This document shows, piece by piece, positions 45,280 to 53,588 of a stretch of 64,000 nt of DNA (the first letter of the stretch is position 1; each line of letters begins with the position of its first letter). The notes under the pieces are model-generated. The model was not told where the DNA came from, ran no database searches, and was given only the letters and a program-made list of their open reading frames with translations. The DNA lies in the NCBI RefSeq assembly GCF_000300335.1, contig NZ_AMRM01000013.1, positions 1 through 64,000 of the forward strand, read 5' to 3'. This DNA is from Nitratireductor pacificus pht-3B (lineage in GTDB: Bacteria > Pseudomonadota > Alphaproteobacteria > Rhizobiales > Rhizobiaceae). Position numbers and translations under genes: made by a program.

Positions 45280-46287
45280 GTGGCCATGCGGGCATTGCCG
45301 GCAAATGCGGGTGGATGGAGCAACGCCGCCGGGCTGATCCTGGCGGCGGCGCTCGTCCTAGCCCTCGCGACGGCCAGCATCTTCATCGGCGTCGCCGACA
45401 TGTCCCTTGGCGCGCTGGTCGGAGACGGCGAGGGTGGCGGGGCCTTGCAGCTCCTGCTCGTCAGCCGCATTCCACGCACCCTGGCCATCATCCTGTCGGG
45501 CATGTCGATGGGCGTCGCCGCCGTCATCATGCAGATGCTGTTTCGCAACCGCTTCGTCGAGCCCACGACCTCGGGCACCGTCGAAGCGGCCAGCCTCGGC
45601 CTTCTGGCGACGGCGCTTCTGGCGCCGGCCATGCCGATCTTCTCGAAAATGCTCGTGGCAGCGCTGTTCGCGCTGGCTGCGACGTTCCTGTTCCTGCGCT
45701 TCGTCGCCAGGATGCCCTCCAGCGCCAGCCTGCTGGTCCCCCTGCTCGGCCTGATGTTCGGCGGCGTGATCAATGCGATCACGACGTTCCTTGCCTATCG
45801 CTATGACCTGCTGCAATCGCTGGCCGCATGGACCAATGGCGATTTCTCCAGCGTCCTGCGCGGCCGCTACGAGCTGCTGTGGATCGCCGGGCTTCTGGCC
45901 GCGCTCGCCTATCTGGCGGCCGACCGGTTCACCGTGGCGGGCCTCGGCGAGGCGTTCACGCGCAATCTCGGCCTCAACTATGGGCGAATCCTGGCCTTCG
46001 GCCTGTCGATCGTCTCACTGGTCGCCGCCACAGCAGTGGTCACGTCCGGCGCGGTGCCGTTCTTCGGCCTCATCGTCGCCAATGTGGTGCGCATGATGGT
46101 CGGCGATAATCTGCGGCGGGCCCTGCCATGGGTGGCGCTTTCGGGAGCCGCGTTCCTGCTCGCCTGCGACATTGCCGGCCGCACCCTGCGCTTTCCTTAC
46201 GAGATTCCCGTCGGAACGGTGGTCGGCGTTCTGGGGTCCGCCATCTTCCTCTATCTGCTCCTGCGACGGCGGGCGCGCCTTGGCTGA
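45280..46287 (+). CDS. FecCD-type iron-chelate ABC permease (first subunit)
   Basis: 335 residues with about nine to ten membrane helices. FecCD motif with FRNRFVEPTTSGTVEAASLG and the late VTSGAVPFFGLIVANVVRM, where the cytoplasmic loop contacts the ATPase. It corresponds to YclN/FatD. GTG 45280 is six bases after the binding-protein stop; ATG 45286 is an alternative start. The gene overlaps the next permease. Confidence 0.88.
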   Translation: MAMRALPANAGGWSNAAGLILAAALVLALATASIFIGVADMSLGALVGDGEGGGALQLLLVSRIPRTLAIILSGMSMGVAAVIMQMLFRNRFVEPTTSGTVEAASLGLLATALLAPAMPIFSKMLVAALFALAATFLFLRFVARMPSSASLLVPLLGLMFGGVINAITTFLAYRYDLLQSLAAWTNGDFSSVLRGRYELLWIAGLLAALAYLAADRFTVAGLGEAFTRNLGLNYGRILAFGLSIVSLVAATAVVTSGAVPFFGLIVANVVRMMVGDNLRRALPWVALSGAAFLLACDIAGRTLRFPYEIPVGTVVGVLGSAIFLYLLLRRRARLG

Positions 46288-47248
46288 ACGGCAATCCACC
46301 CACAGGGCACGGATGGTGCTCGCCGGCCTGTCCGCCGCGGCATTGGTCGCGGTGGCGGTGTTCATGACGCTCGGCGCCAAAGGGCAGTGGGATTTCATCC
46401 TCGCCTTCCGGGGAACCAAGCTGATCAGCATGGTGCTCGTCGCCTATGCGGTGGCGGTCTCGACGGTCTTGTTCCAGACTGTCACGCAGAACAGGATCCT
46501 CACGCCGTCGGTGATGGGCTTCGATTCGCTGTACGCGGCGATCCAGACCGCCGTGGTCTTCTTCATGGGCGCGCACCAGCTATCCACCTTCGACCCACGC
46601 CTGCGCTTCGTCCTGGAAGCTCTGATCATGGGCAGCCTGTCCCTGCTCCTGTTTCGCTGGCTCTTCCTCGGGCGCCGGCGCAGCCTGCATCTGGTCGTGC
46701 TGGCCGGCGTCGTCTTCGGCGTCTTTTTCCGCAGCCTCTCCCTGCTGATGCAACGCCTTCTCGACCCCAACGCGTTCATCGTCCTGCAGGACCAGCTTTT
46801 CGCCAGCTTCAACACCATCGACCAGGAGCTTCTGGTCATCTCCGGCATCATCGTCGTCGCAGCCTCCATCGTCAGCCGCCAGCTCATCGCCCGGCTCGAC
46901 GTGCTGGCGCTCGGCCGCGACGTGGCGATCAATCTCGGCGTCGACTACCGGCGCCTCGTGATGCTGCTGTTCGCCCTGATCGCGATCCTGGTCTCGGTTT
47001 CGACGGCGCTGGTCGGCCCCGTCACCTTCTTCGGTCTCCTCGTCGCCAATCTCGCCTATCAGGCGCTGGGAACCGACCGCCACCGTTATACCCTGCCCGC
47101 GGCGACGCTGATCGCCATCATCGCCCTGGTCGGCGGGCAAACGATCCTGGAGCGTGTCTTCGGCTTCGACACCGCGCTCAGCATCATTATCGAGTTCATC
47201 GGCGGCATCACCTTCATGCTGCTTCTCTACCGGAATCTGAAACGATGA
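46280..47248 (+). CDS. FecCD-type iron-chelate ABC permease (second subunit)
   Basis: 322 residues from a TTG at 46280 that overlaps the previous stop; ATG 46313 is a possible later start. Multi-helix permease of the YclO/FatC type with FQTVTQNRILTPSVMGFDSLY and GPVTFFGLLVANLAY. Forms the heterodimeric channel with the preceding subunit. Stop overlaps the ATPase start (ATGA). Confidence 0.87.
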   Translation: MAERQSTHRARMVLAGLSAAALVAVAVFMTLGAKGQWDFILAFRGTKLISMVLVAYAVAVSTVLFQTVTQNRILTPSVMGFDSLYAAIQTAVVFFMGAHQLSTFDPRLRFVLEALIMGSLSLLLFRWLFLGRRRSLHLVVLAGVVFGVFFRSLSLLMQRLLDPNAFIVLQDQLFASFNTIDQELLVISGIIVVAASIVSRQLIARLDVLALGRDVAINLGVDYRRLVMLLFALIAILVSVSTALVGPVTFFGLLVANLAYQALGTDRHRYTLPAATLIAIIALVGGQTILERVFGFDTALSIIIEFIGGITFMLLLYRNLKR

Positions 47249-48003
47249 TCGAAATCACCGGCGTCAGCAAAACCTACGAGGACGAGACCGTTCTCGACGA
47301 TGTGAACCTCGTGCTGCCCGACAGCGGAATCACGGCCATCGTGGGTCCCAACGGCGCGGGGAAATCGACGCTGCTGTCGATCATCGCGCGGCTGCTTGCG
47401 CCAAGCGCCGGCACGGTTCTGGTGGACGGGCTGGACGTGCAGAAGACGAAGAGCGAGGTGCTGGCCAAGCGTCTCGCCATCCTGCGGCAGGCCAACCAGG
47501 TCGGCATGCGCCTGACGGTCGAGGAACTGGTGACGTTCGGGCGCTTTCCCCACTGCGCCGGCAGGCCGACGGCGCAAGACGAGCGCCACGTGCGCGAGGC
47601 CATCGCCTATCTCGGCCTGGAAACGCTCAGCGGACGGTTCCTGGACGAACTCTCCGGCGGCCAGCGGCAGCGCGCCTTCGTGGCGATGGTGCTGGCGCAG
47701 GACACCAACTATGTGCTGCTCGACGAACCGCTGAACAGCCTCGACATGAAGCATGCGGCGGCGATGATGAAGCTGCTGCGCCGGGCGGCGGATACTTTCG
47801 ACAAGTCGATCATCATCGTCATCCACGACATCAACTTCGCCTCCATCTACGCCGACAGGATCATCGCCATGCGCGATGGCCGCGTCGTGCTGGAAGGCAC
47901 GCCGGATACATTCATGCGTGAACCGGTCCTGCAGGACATCTACGACACCCGCATCGATGTGCACGAGGTGGATGGACATCGCCTCGGCATGCATTATCTG
48001 TAG
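47245..48003 (+). CDS. Iron-chelate ABC transporter ATPase
   Basis: 252 residues. Walker A GPNGAGKST (about 33-41), signature LSGGQRQRA, Walker B YVLLDEPLNSLD and the switch His in VIHDINFA. YclP/FatE type. Completes the substrate-binding protein/permease/permease/ATPase operon. Confidence 0.93.
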   Translation: MIEITGVSKTYEDETVLDDVNLVLPDSGITAIVGPNGAGKSTLLSIIARLLAPSAGTVLVDGLDVQKTKSEVLAKRLAILRQANQVGMRLTVEELVTFGRFPHCAGRPTAQDERHVREAIAYLGLETLSGRFLDELSGGQRQRAFVAMVLAQDTNYVLLDEPLNSLDMKHAAAMMKLLRRAADTFDKSIIIVIHDINFASIYADRIIAMRDGRVVLEGTPDTFMREPVLQDIYDTRIDVHEVDGHRLGMHYL

Positions 48004-48133
48004 CGCAGCCGACAGCCCATGTTCCACGCGCCACCGCTCCAGGGGAGCGATTCGTTCGGCTGGATATTTTTCCTATCGTCGCGTTCAAATATGATTAAAC
48101 TGTGCAAATACGCGCAATGTGGTGGGAATCAGA

Positions 48134-48952
48134 ATGGCTGAAACCGAGCAGGACGAGACGCGGGAGCCGCTCTACGTGGTGCCGCCCGTGGTCCGGGCCG
48201 TGGCGCTTCTGCGCTATGTCGCCGCCGGCAACCGCTGCCGCAACATCAGCAGTGCCGCCAAGGCGCTCAACATCAACCGCACAACGCTGATCCGGCTGCT
48301 CGCGACGCTGGAGGCCGAGGGCATTCTCGAGCAGATCGCCGACGACGGTGGATACCGGCTCGGGACGGGCCTCATCGCACTTGCCTCCGAGGCGCTGAAC
48401 GAGCGCGGGATCCTGCAGGTCGCCCGCCCCTTCCTGAAGCAGCTCGTGCAGTCGCTCAACCTGTCGGCGCATCTGGGCGTTCTCGAAGGCCGCGAGATCG
48501 TCTATCTGGCGCGCGAGACGCCGAACTCGCACCTTGCAAGCACGGTGCGCGAGGGTACCCGCCTGCCGGCGCATGCGACGACCATCGGGCGCATTCTTCT
48601 GGCGGAGCTTCCGGCGGCCTCGCTGCGCGCGCTCTATGCCGGCCAGGTGATGGAATCGTTCACCACCAAGACCCGCACCTCGCTGGCGGAACTCGAAACG
48701 CAACTGCAGGCAGACAGGGTGCGCGGGGCAGCCTGGAGCGTCGCCAATTTCGAGCGCGAGATCGGCTCCGCGGCCGTCGCCATCCACGACCATCAGGCGC
48801 GTGCGGTGGGCGCCATCAACGTGACCGGCCATGCGAGCGTCTTCGCCGAGGACAGTCCGCAGGTGGAGAAGATCGAGCACGAGCTGAAGGCCGCGGCCCG
48901 CGCCATGTCGGAAGCGCTCGGCTATCGCGGCTGGTCGGCCGATCAGTTGTAG
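48134..48952 (+). CDS. IclR-family transcriptional regulator
   Basis: 272 residues. Winged-helix domain (about 20-80, RNISSAAKALNINRTTLIRLLATLE) followed by the IclR effector domain (about 95-265, with LPAHATTIGRILLA, the family signature). ATG 48134 is preceded by GGTGGGAA; an upstream GTG at 48119 is less likely. Its 3' end overlaps the convergent pentapeptide-repeat gene by 10 nt. It is the only regulator adjoining the catabolic operon, so it probably controls that operon and the divergent monooxygenase through the operators at 62.6 and 62.8 kb. Confidence 0.9.
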   Translation: MAETEQDETREPLYVVPPVVRAVALLRYVAAGNRCRNISSAAKALNINRTTLIRLLATLEAEGILEQIADDGGYRLGTGLIALASEALNERGILQVARPFLKQLVQSLNLSAHLGVLEGREIVYLARETPNSHLASTVREGTRLPAHATTIGRILLAELPAASLRALYAGQVMESFTTKTRTSLAELETQLQADRVRGAAWSVANFEREIGSAAVAIHDHQARAVGAINVTGHASVFAEDSPQVEKIEHELKAAARAMSEALGYRGWSADQL

Positions 48953-49542
48953 GTATAGCCGTAGGACAGGGCGAAAGCCGTATCGCGAAGCGGCGCGTTC
49001 CCGGCGAGGGCGCGGCGAAGCCACAGGCGGCCATGCACCTGCGTCTGCGCGAAATCGGCTGCTTCCGGCAACCGCGCGTCCTGGCACCACAGGCCACCCA
49101 GCCATTCGGCCTGCCGGAAGGAGGCAGGACCGCGCATCTCCACGCCCTGCAATGAGAAATTGCCGTAGCAGGCAAGGCTCCGGAAATCCGCCCCGGCTGC
49201 AAAACGCGCCTCGTCGAAACGGGCGATGCCGCGAAACTCCGTTTCATCGAACCGCGCGGCGGCGTCGAACGCCGCGGCATCGAAGCGCGCATCATTGGTG
49301 AAGATCGCGCGCGAGAAACGGGCCTCGCTTCCGAAACGCGCGCCGCTGAACCAGCTCACGCCGAGAAACCGGGCGCCCCGTGCATCGATCCCGCTCGGAA
49401 AGGAGGCGCCGGTGAAATCGACCCCCGTCACATCAAGGCCCGCGAGATCGAGAGCGCCCTCGCAGACAACGCCCGAAAGATCGATGCAATCGCCGTGCCG
49501 CCAGGGGGCGGCGACCAGGGCGCGGATCCCGGCGGCCTTCAT
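48943..49542 (-). CDS. Pentapeptide-repeat protein
   Basis: 199 residues. From about residue 22 the sequence runs in A(D/N)LXX-like five-residue steps rich in Phe, Ala and Asp (GARFLG, SGARFG, EARFSRAIF, ARFDAAAFDAAARFDETEF), which fold as a right-handed quadrilateral beta-helix. Many repeats use ARF as the core. It is the last gene of the long leftward operon (TGATG coupling with the flavodoxin). Such proteins may scaffold or mimic DNA; its role in a catabolic operon is unclear. Confidence 0.8.
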   Translation of the reverse strand: MKAAGIRALVAAPWRHGDCIDLSGVVCEGALDLAGLDVTGVDFTGASFPSGIDARGARFLGVSWFSGARFGSEARFSRAIFTNDARFDAAAFDAAARFDETEFRGIARFDEARFAAGADFRSLACYGNFSLQGVEMRGPASFRQAEWLGGLWCQDARLPEAADFAQTQVHGRLWLRRALAGNAPLRDTAFALSYGYTYN

Positions 49543-50009
49543 CAGGCGTTCTCGCCGATTGCTTCCTCGGCAAGCGCTACTGTCTGCGCCGCCCAGGGGA
49601 ACGCCAGATCTTCCGCCATGTCGCTGCCGGAGGCATCGTGCGTGAGGCGCTCGCCGACCTGCTTCGCGCCGTGCGCGGCCAGCAGTTCCGCGAGCCCCTT
49701 GCTGCCGAAGTTGAAGGTCTCCTCATACTCGCTGTCGCCGAGGCCGAAAATGGCGAAATGAACGCCGGAGAGGCTGGGCGAAGCCGCCTTCAGCGCCGCG
49801 GCGAAGGGCTGCGCGGAAGCCGGCAGCTCGCCATCGCCATAGGTGGAGCAGACGATCATGTGCAGCCGGCCGGCATCGAACTCGTCCGGAGCGAAATCCG
49901 AGAGGTTTCGGCATTCGACCGCGTGTTCGCCTTCCAGCTCGGCCATGATGTCCTCGGCCAGCATCTCGGCATTGCCGGTCTCGGTGCCGTAAAGAAGCAT
50001 GATGTTCAT
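49542..50009 (-). CDS. Flavodoxin
   Basis: 155 residues with the FMN phosphate loop YGTETGNAE at 7-15 and isoalloxazine loops around STYGDGELP and FGLGDSEYEETF. Short-chain flavodoxin-like electron carrier. Overlaps the ferredoxin-NADP reductase gene upstream by four nt, making a NADPH-reductase-flavodoxin pair. Because a Rieske oxygenase is encoded in the same operon with no ferredoxin, this protein is the likely electron donor to it. Confidence 0.85.
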   Translation of the reverse strand: MNIMLLYGTETGNAEMLAEDIMAELEGEHAVECRNLSDFAPDEFDAGRLHMIVCSTYGDGELPASAQPFAAALKAASPSLSGVHFAIFGLGDSEYEETFNFGSKGLAELLAAHGAKQVGERLTHDASGSDMAEDLAFPWAAQTVALAEEAIGENA

Positions 50010-51256
50010 CGAGGACACTCCTCTTCCTGAAAGGCCAGCGCCAGCATGGCGTCGCGTGAATTGATCTTGACCCGGCAGCGGTTTTCCGGTGCCGCGGCGA
50101 TCTCGGCGGCGTCGATGCGCTTCCAGCCCTGATAGCCGACGGCGCCGGCCCATTCCGGAAAGGCGTCCCGCCCCGGCTTTGCCGCGGGCGCGGCGCCCGT
50201 CTCCAGATCGGCCAGGATGCGCGCGGCAAGGAGCTGCGCGTCGGCGCGGTTGTCTGGGATCGTTCCCTGCGGTCCACGGCGGAACCAGCCGGTGGCATAA
50301 AGGCCCGGCGCGAGCACGCCCGCTTCCCTGTCCGCCGCCGAGCCGAGCAGGGCATCGCGTGGCAGAACGCCTTCGTCATCGAAGCCGATTGCCGTGATGA
50401 AGGCACTGCACGGAAGAGACGTCACATCGCCGCTTCCGTCCACGAAGCGTATTTCACCGACCCGTCCGTCCGCACCCGCAAGTTCGACAGGCGTCAGGCC
50501 GAAGCGGAAGGTGATGCGGCGGGAACCGGAGCCGTGGCCGTCGATGGCCTCCAGCGCCGCGATCGTCTTCGCGCCCTCCGGATCGTCGCTTGCGCCCGCA
50601 TCGACGACACGGATGGCGACGCCCGCGAGCTTCGCCAGTTCCCTGATCATCACGGCGTCGAACTTTGCCGCGGCGGCGGGCGAGCGGCCGACGATCTCGA
50701 TCTCCTCGATGCCGGAAGCCGCGAGCCAGGCGCTCGGGCCGGGGCCGAGATCGGAACCGGCGAGTTCGTCGGGCGTCTTGGCGAGCAGGCGCAGGAGATC
50801 GATGGCGACATTGCCATTGCCCATGATGACGACGCGCCGTCCCAGTCCGGGCAGCGGCTCGGCATCGGGATGCTCGTAGAGCGCGCGGGTCAGGCGGCCG
50901 GCCCGGTAGACGCCCTCAAGTTCCTCGCCGGGAATGCCGAGCGCCTGGTCGGCCGACAGGCCGGCCGCCAGCACCACCGCGTCATAGGCCTCGCGCAGGT
51001 CATCGAGACTGACATCCTCGCCCACGGCGACATTGCCGACAAAGCCGGCGCCCTGGCGCTCGAACAGTCGTTCGAACTGACGGATCACGCCCTTGGTGCC
51101 CTGATGATCGGCGGCGACGCCGTAACGCACGAGGCCGTAGGGCACGGGCAGCCGGTCGACCAGGTCCAGTCGCAGGTCGGGCGTGGCCTTCAGCAGCGCC
51201 TGCGCCAGATAGCAGCCGGACGGTCCCGAACCGACGATGGCGACAGCCCGGCTCAT
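50006..51256 (-). CDS. FprA/adrenodoxin-reductase-type ferredoxin(flavodoxin)-NADP+ reductase
   Basis: 416 residues from ATG 51256 (4-nt overlap with the aldehyde dehydrogenase stop). N-terminal FAD fold AIVGSGPSGCYLAQALL and the NADP fold VVIMGNGNVAIDLLRLL. The sequence PVPYGLVRYGVAADHQGTK is diagnostic of the adrenodoxin-reductase/FprA group. Passes electrons from NADPH to the flavodoxin encoded next. Near the C-terminus a catabolic-operon-specific extension (WAGAVGYQGWKRID) links to the usual ending. Confidence 0.88.
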   Translation of the reverse strand: MSRAVAIVGSGPSGCYLAQALLKATPDLRLDLVDRLPVPYGLVRYGVAADHQGTKGVIRQFERLFERQGAGFVGNVAVGEDVSLDDLREAYDAVVLAAGLSADQALGIPGEELEGVYRAGRLTRALYEHPDAEPLPGLGRRVVIMGNGNVAIDLLRLLAKTPDELAGSDLGPGPSAWLAASGIEEIEIVGRSPAAAAKFDAVMIRELAKLAGVAIRVVDAGASDDPEGAKTIAALEAIDGHGSGSRRITFRFGLTPVELAGADGRVGEIRFVDGSGDVTSLPCSAFITAIGFDDEGVLPRDALLGSAADREAGVLAPGLYATGWFRRGPQGTIPDNRADAQLLAARILADLETGAAPAAKPGRDAFPEWAGAVGYQGWKRIDAAEIAAAPENRCRVKINSRDAMLALAFQEEECPR

Positions 51257-52746
51257 GACGCCTGCACCGTCGCGGCCGCCCATGGATGCGGCGCGCCCGA
51301 GAGGTCGGTGTAGAAGGATTTCTGCGCCATGTAGGCGCGAATGCCGTCGCGGCCCTTCTCGCGCCCCATGCCGCTCTCCTTTTCGCCGCCGAAGGGCGTC
51401 GAGATGGAGAACTGCTTGTAGGTATTGACCCAGACGGTTCCGGCGCTGATGGCACTGCCCACCCGCCAGCTCTTCGGGAAGTCGCGGGTCCAGATGCCGC
51501 AGGCGAGACCGTATTCGTTGTCGTTCGCCTGGGCGATCACGTCCGCCTCGTCATCGAAGGGGAGAACCACCAGAACCGGCCCGAAGACCTCCTCGCGGCA
51601 GATGCGCGCCGTGTTGTCGACGCCGGCAAGGATGGTCGGCAGATAGTAGGCGCCCTTGTCGAAGTCCTGGCCTTCCGGCGCGGCGCCCCCGGCCAGAAGC
51701 TCGGCCCCCTCGCCCAGCGCCATCCGCACATGCTCGGCGACGCCGTCGCGATGGTCGAAATGCACCAGCGGCGCAACCTGCGTGTCTGCCTCGAAGGGAT
51801 GGCCGACTTTCAGCCGCTTCGTCGCCGCCACCAGCCGCTCGACGAACTGCGCGTAGATCGGCCGCTCAACGAAAAGGCGGGCGCCGGCGATGCAGCTCTG
51901 GCCCGACGATGAGAAGATGCCGAACAGAACGCCCGCCAGCGCCTGCTCGATATCGGCGTCGGCGAAGACGATGGTCGGCGACTTGCCGCCCAGTTCGAGC
52001 GAGACAGGCATCAGCTTGCCGGCCGCCTTCACGGCGAGCGCCCGGCCCGTCTCCGTGCCGCCGGTGAAACTGATCTTGGCGATGTCCGGATGCTCGACCA
52101 GAAGATTGCCGATCTCGCGGCCCGATCCCGGAAGGACGGAGAACAGGCCCTTCGGAAGGCCGGAGGCCTCGATGATGCGCGCCAGTTCCAGCGACACCAG
52201 CGGCGACCAGGAAGCCGGCTTTAGGAGAACGGCATTGCCGGCGGCCAGCGCCGGGGCAACCTTCTGCGCGTCGGAGGCGATCGGCGAGTTCCATGGCGTG
52301 ATGGCGCCGACCAGTCCAAGCGGCTCGTGCACGGACATGGTGAGGGCGTTGCCGCGCTGCGCCGTCAGCGCCTCGTCCGAGGTCTCGAGCATCGCGCCGA
52401 AATAGCGGAACGTGCCGGCGGCGGAGGCCGCCAACGCGCCGGTCTCGCGCAGGGTCTTGCCCGTGTCGCGGGTCTGGATATGGGCGATCCGCTGGGCGTT
52501 CGCCTCGATGCCGTCGGCGATGGCGTAGAGGAAGCGCGCGCGCTCGTGCAGCTTCAGATTGCGCCAGGCCGGATCCGCCTGCGCGCGTTTGGCGCGCTCG
52601 ATGGCGCGCTCGCCATCGGCGGTCGAGGCGCCGCGCAGCACGCGGTTGACGCTGCCGTCGGCGGGGAAGATCGAGGTGATCTCCGCACCCGTTCCCTCCT
52701 CCCATTCGCCGGCGATGAAAAGCTTGTTCTGCGGCAATTCGATCAT
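51253..52746 (-). CDS. NAD(P)-dependent aldehyde dehydrogenase
   Basis: 497 residues of standard ALDH length. Catalytic C285 in SSGQSCIAGAR, general base E251 in LELGG, N153 in PWNSP, and SFTGGTETG for cofactor. GGAGG upstream of ATG 52746. Oxidises an aldehyde intermediate of the pathway to an acid; in extradiol pathways this step often acts on semialdehydes. Substrate not predictable here. Confidence 0.9.
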   Translation of the reverse strand: MIELPQNKLFIAGEWEEGTGAEITSIFPADGSVNRVLRGASTADGERAIERAKRAQADPAWRNLKLHERARFLYAIADGIEANAQRIAHIQTRDTGKTLRETGALAASAAGTFRYFGAMLETSDEALTAQRGNALTMSVHEPLGLVGAITPWNSPIASDAQKVAPALAAGNAVLLKPASWSPLVSLELARIIEASGLPKGLFSVLPGSGREIGNLLVEHPDIAKISFTGGTETGRALAVKAAGKLMPVSLELGGKSPTIVFADADIEQALAGVLFGIFSSSGQSCIAGARLFVERPIYAQFVERLVAATKRLKVGHPFEADTQVAPLVHFDHRDGVAEHVRMALGEGAELLAGGAAPEGQDFDKGAYYLPTILAGVDNTARICREEVFGPVLVVLPFDDEADVIAQANDNEYGLACGIWTRDFPKSWRVGSAISAGTVWVNTYKQFSISTPFGGEKESGMGREKGRDGIRAYMAQKSFYTDLSGAPHPWAAATVQAS

Positions 52747-52759
52747 CTTCGCCTCCACC

Positions 52760-53584
52760 TCAGATCGCCACCGGACCGATCCGGTTCCGGATTTCGCGCA
52801 GCACGCTGTAGACCGTCGAAACGGATGTCTTGGCATTGCCCGCCGAAGGCAGGTTCTCGATGCGCATCGTGTATTTCGCCAACGGCGAGACCACCGAGTA
52901 TTCGTGGACATTGCCGGGGGCCGCGGGATCGGCGGTGAGTTCCACGCGCGTCGCCTCGAAGCCGGCGCCGGCAAGCGCCAGCGTCGCCGCGACATTGGCG
53001 TTCTTCGGGAAATCCCGCGCGGCCTCGCGCGCCGTCCCGGTGAAGAAGGTCGCAGCCTCCTTCAGCGTGCCGAGGTCCAGCGTGTTCTCCGCAGGGGTGC
53101 CGCTCCATGCAAGCGGCGGCTTGGAACCGCGATAGCGAACCTCAAGTCCCCCCGCAGCGCCGAGAGCCGCCAGAAGATCGATGCCGCCGACCGCGCCGGC
53201 CGGCAGGATCAGCCGCGTTCCGCCTTCGATGGCGGCGGCGCGCAGCTCCGTCTCCAGGTTCGCATCGGAAAGGGCGCCGATGGAGACGATCACCACCTCG
53301 GTGCCGTTGCGGAGCACTGCCGGCACATGCGCCACGACAGCCGCGTGCCCGGCGCATTCGACCACCAGGCCGGGCCGGTGGGACAGGAGCGCCTGCGCGT
53401 CGGTGACCACGACGGCCTCGCGTGCAACGCCGGCGAACTCACCCTTCAGGCGCGCTTCGGTGTCGCCGGCCAGTTCCGGCAGGGACAGCACCACGAGATG
53501 CTCAAGCGGAGTGTCAAGTGTTTCCGCAAGCTGCCCCAGAAGGGTCAACGCGATATTTCCGAAGCCGATCAGTCCGAGCCGCAT
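52760..53584 (-). CDS. L-aspartate dehydrogenase-like (NadX/DUF108) oxidoreductase
   Basis: 274 residues: N-terminal Rossmann motif LGLIGFGNIALTLL, then VVECAGHAAVVAHVP, LPAGAVGGIDLLAAL and the DUF108 C-terminal domain (SGTPAENTLDLG, ARDFPKNANVAATLALAG). Classical NadX makes iminoaspartate for NAD synthesis, but members in catabolic operons exist and probably act on other amino or imino acids. Overlaps are tight on both sides (4 bp after the TPP enzyme, 13 bp before the ALDH). ATG 53584 was chosen over an upstream ATG inside the TPP gene. Confidence 0.85.
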   Translation of the reverse strand: MRLGLIGFGNIALTLLGQLAETLDTPLEHLVVLSLPELAGDTEARLKGEFAGVAREAVVVTDAQALLSHRPGLVVECAGHAAVVAHVPAVLRNGTEVVIVSIGALSDANLETELRAAAIEGGTRLILPAGAVGGIDLLAALGAAGGLEVRYRGSKPPLAWSGTPAENTLDLGTLKEAATFFTGTAREAARDFPKNANVAATLALAGAGFEATRVELTADPAAPGNVHEYSVVSPLAKYTMRIENLPSAGNAKTSVSTVYSVLREIRNRIGPVAI

Positions 53585-53588
53585 CGCG

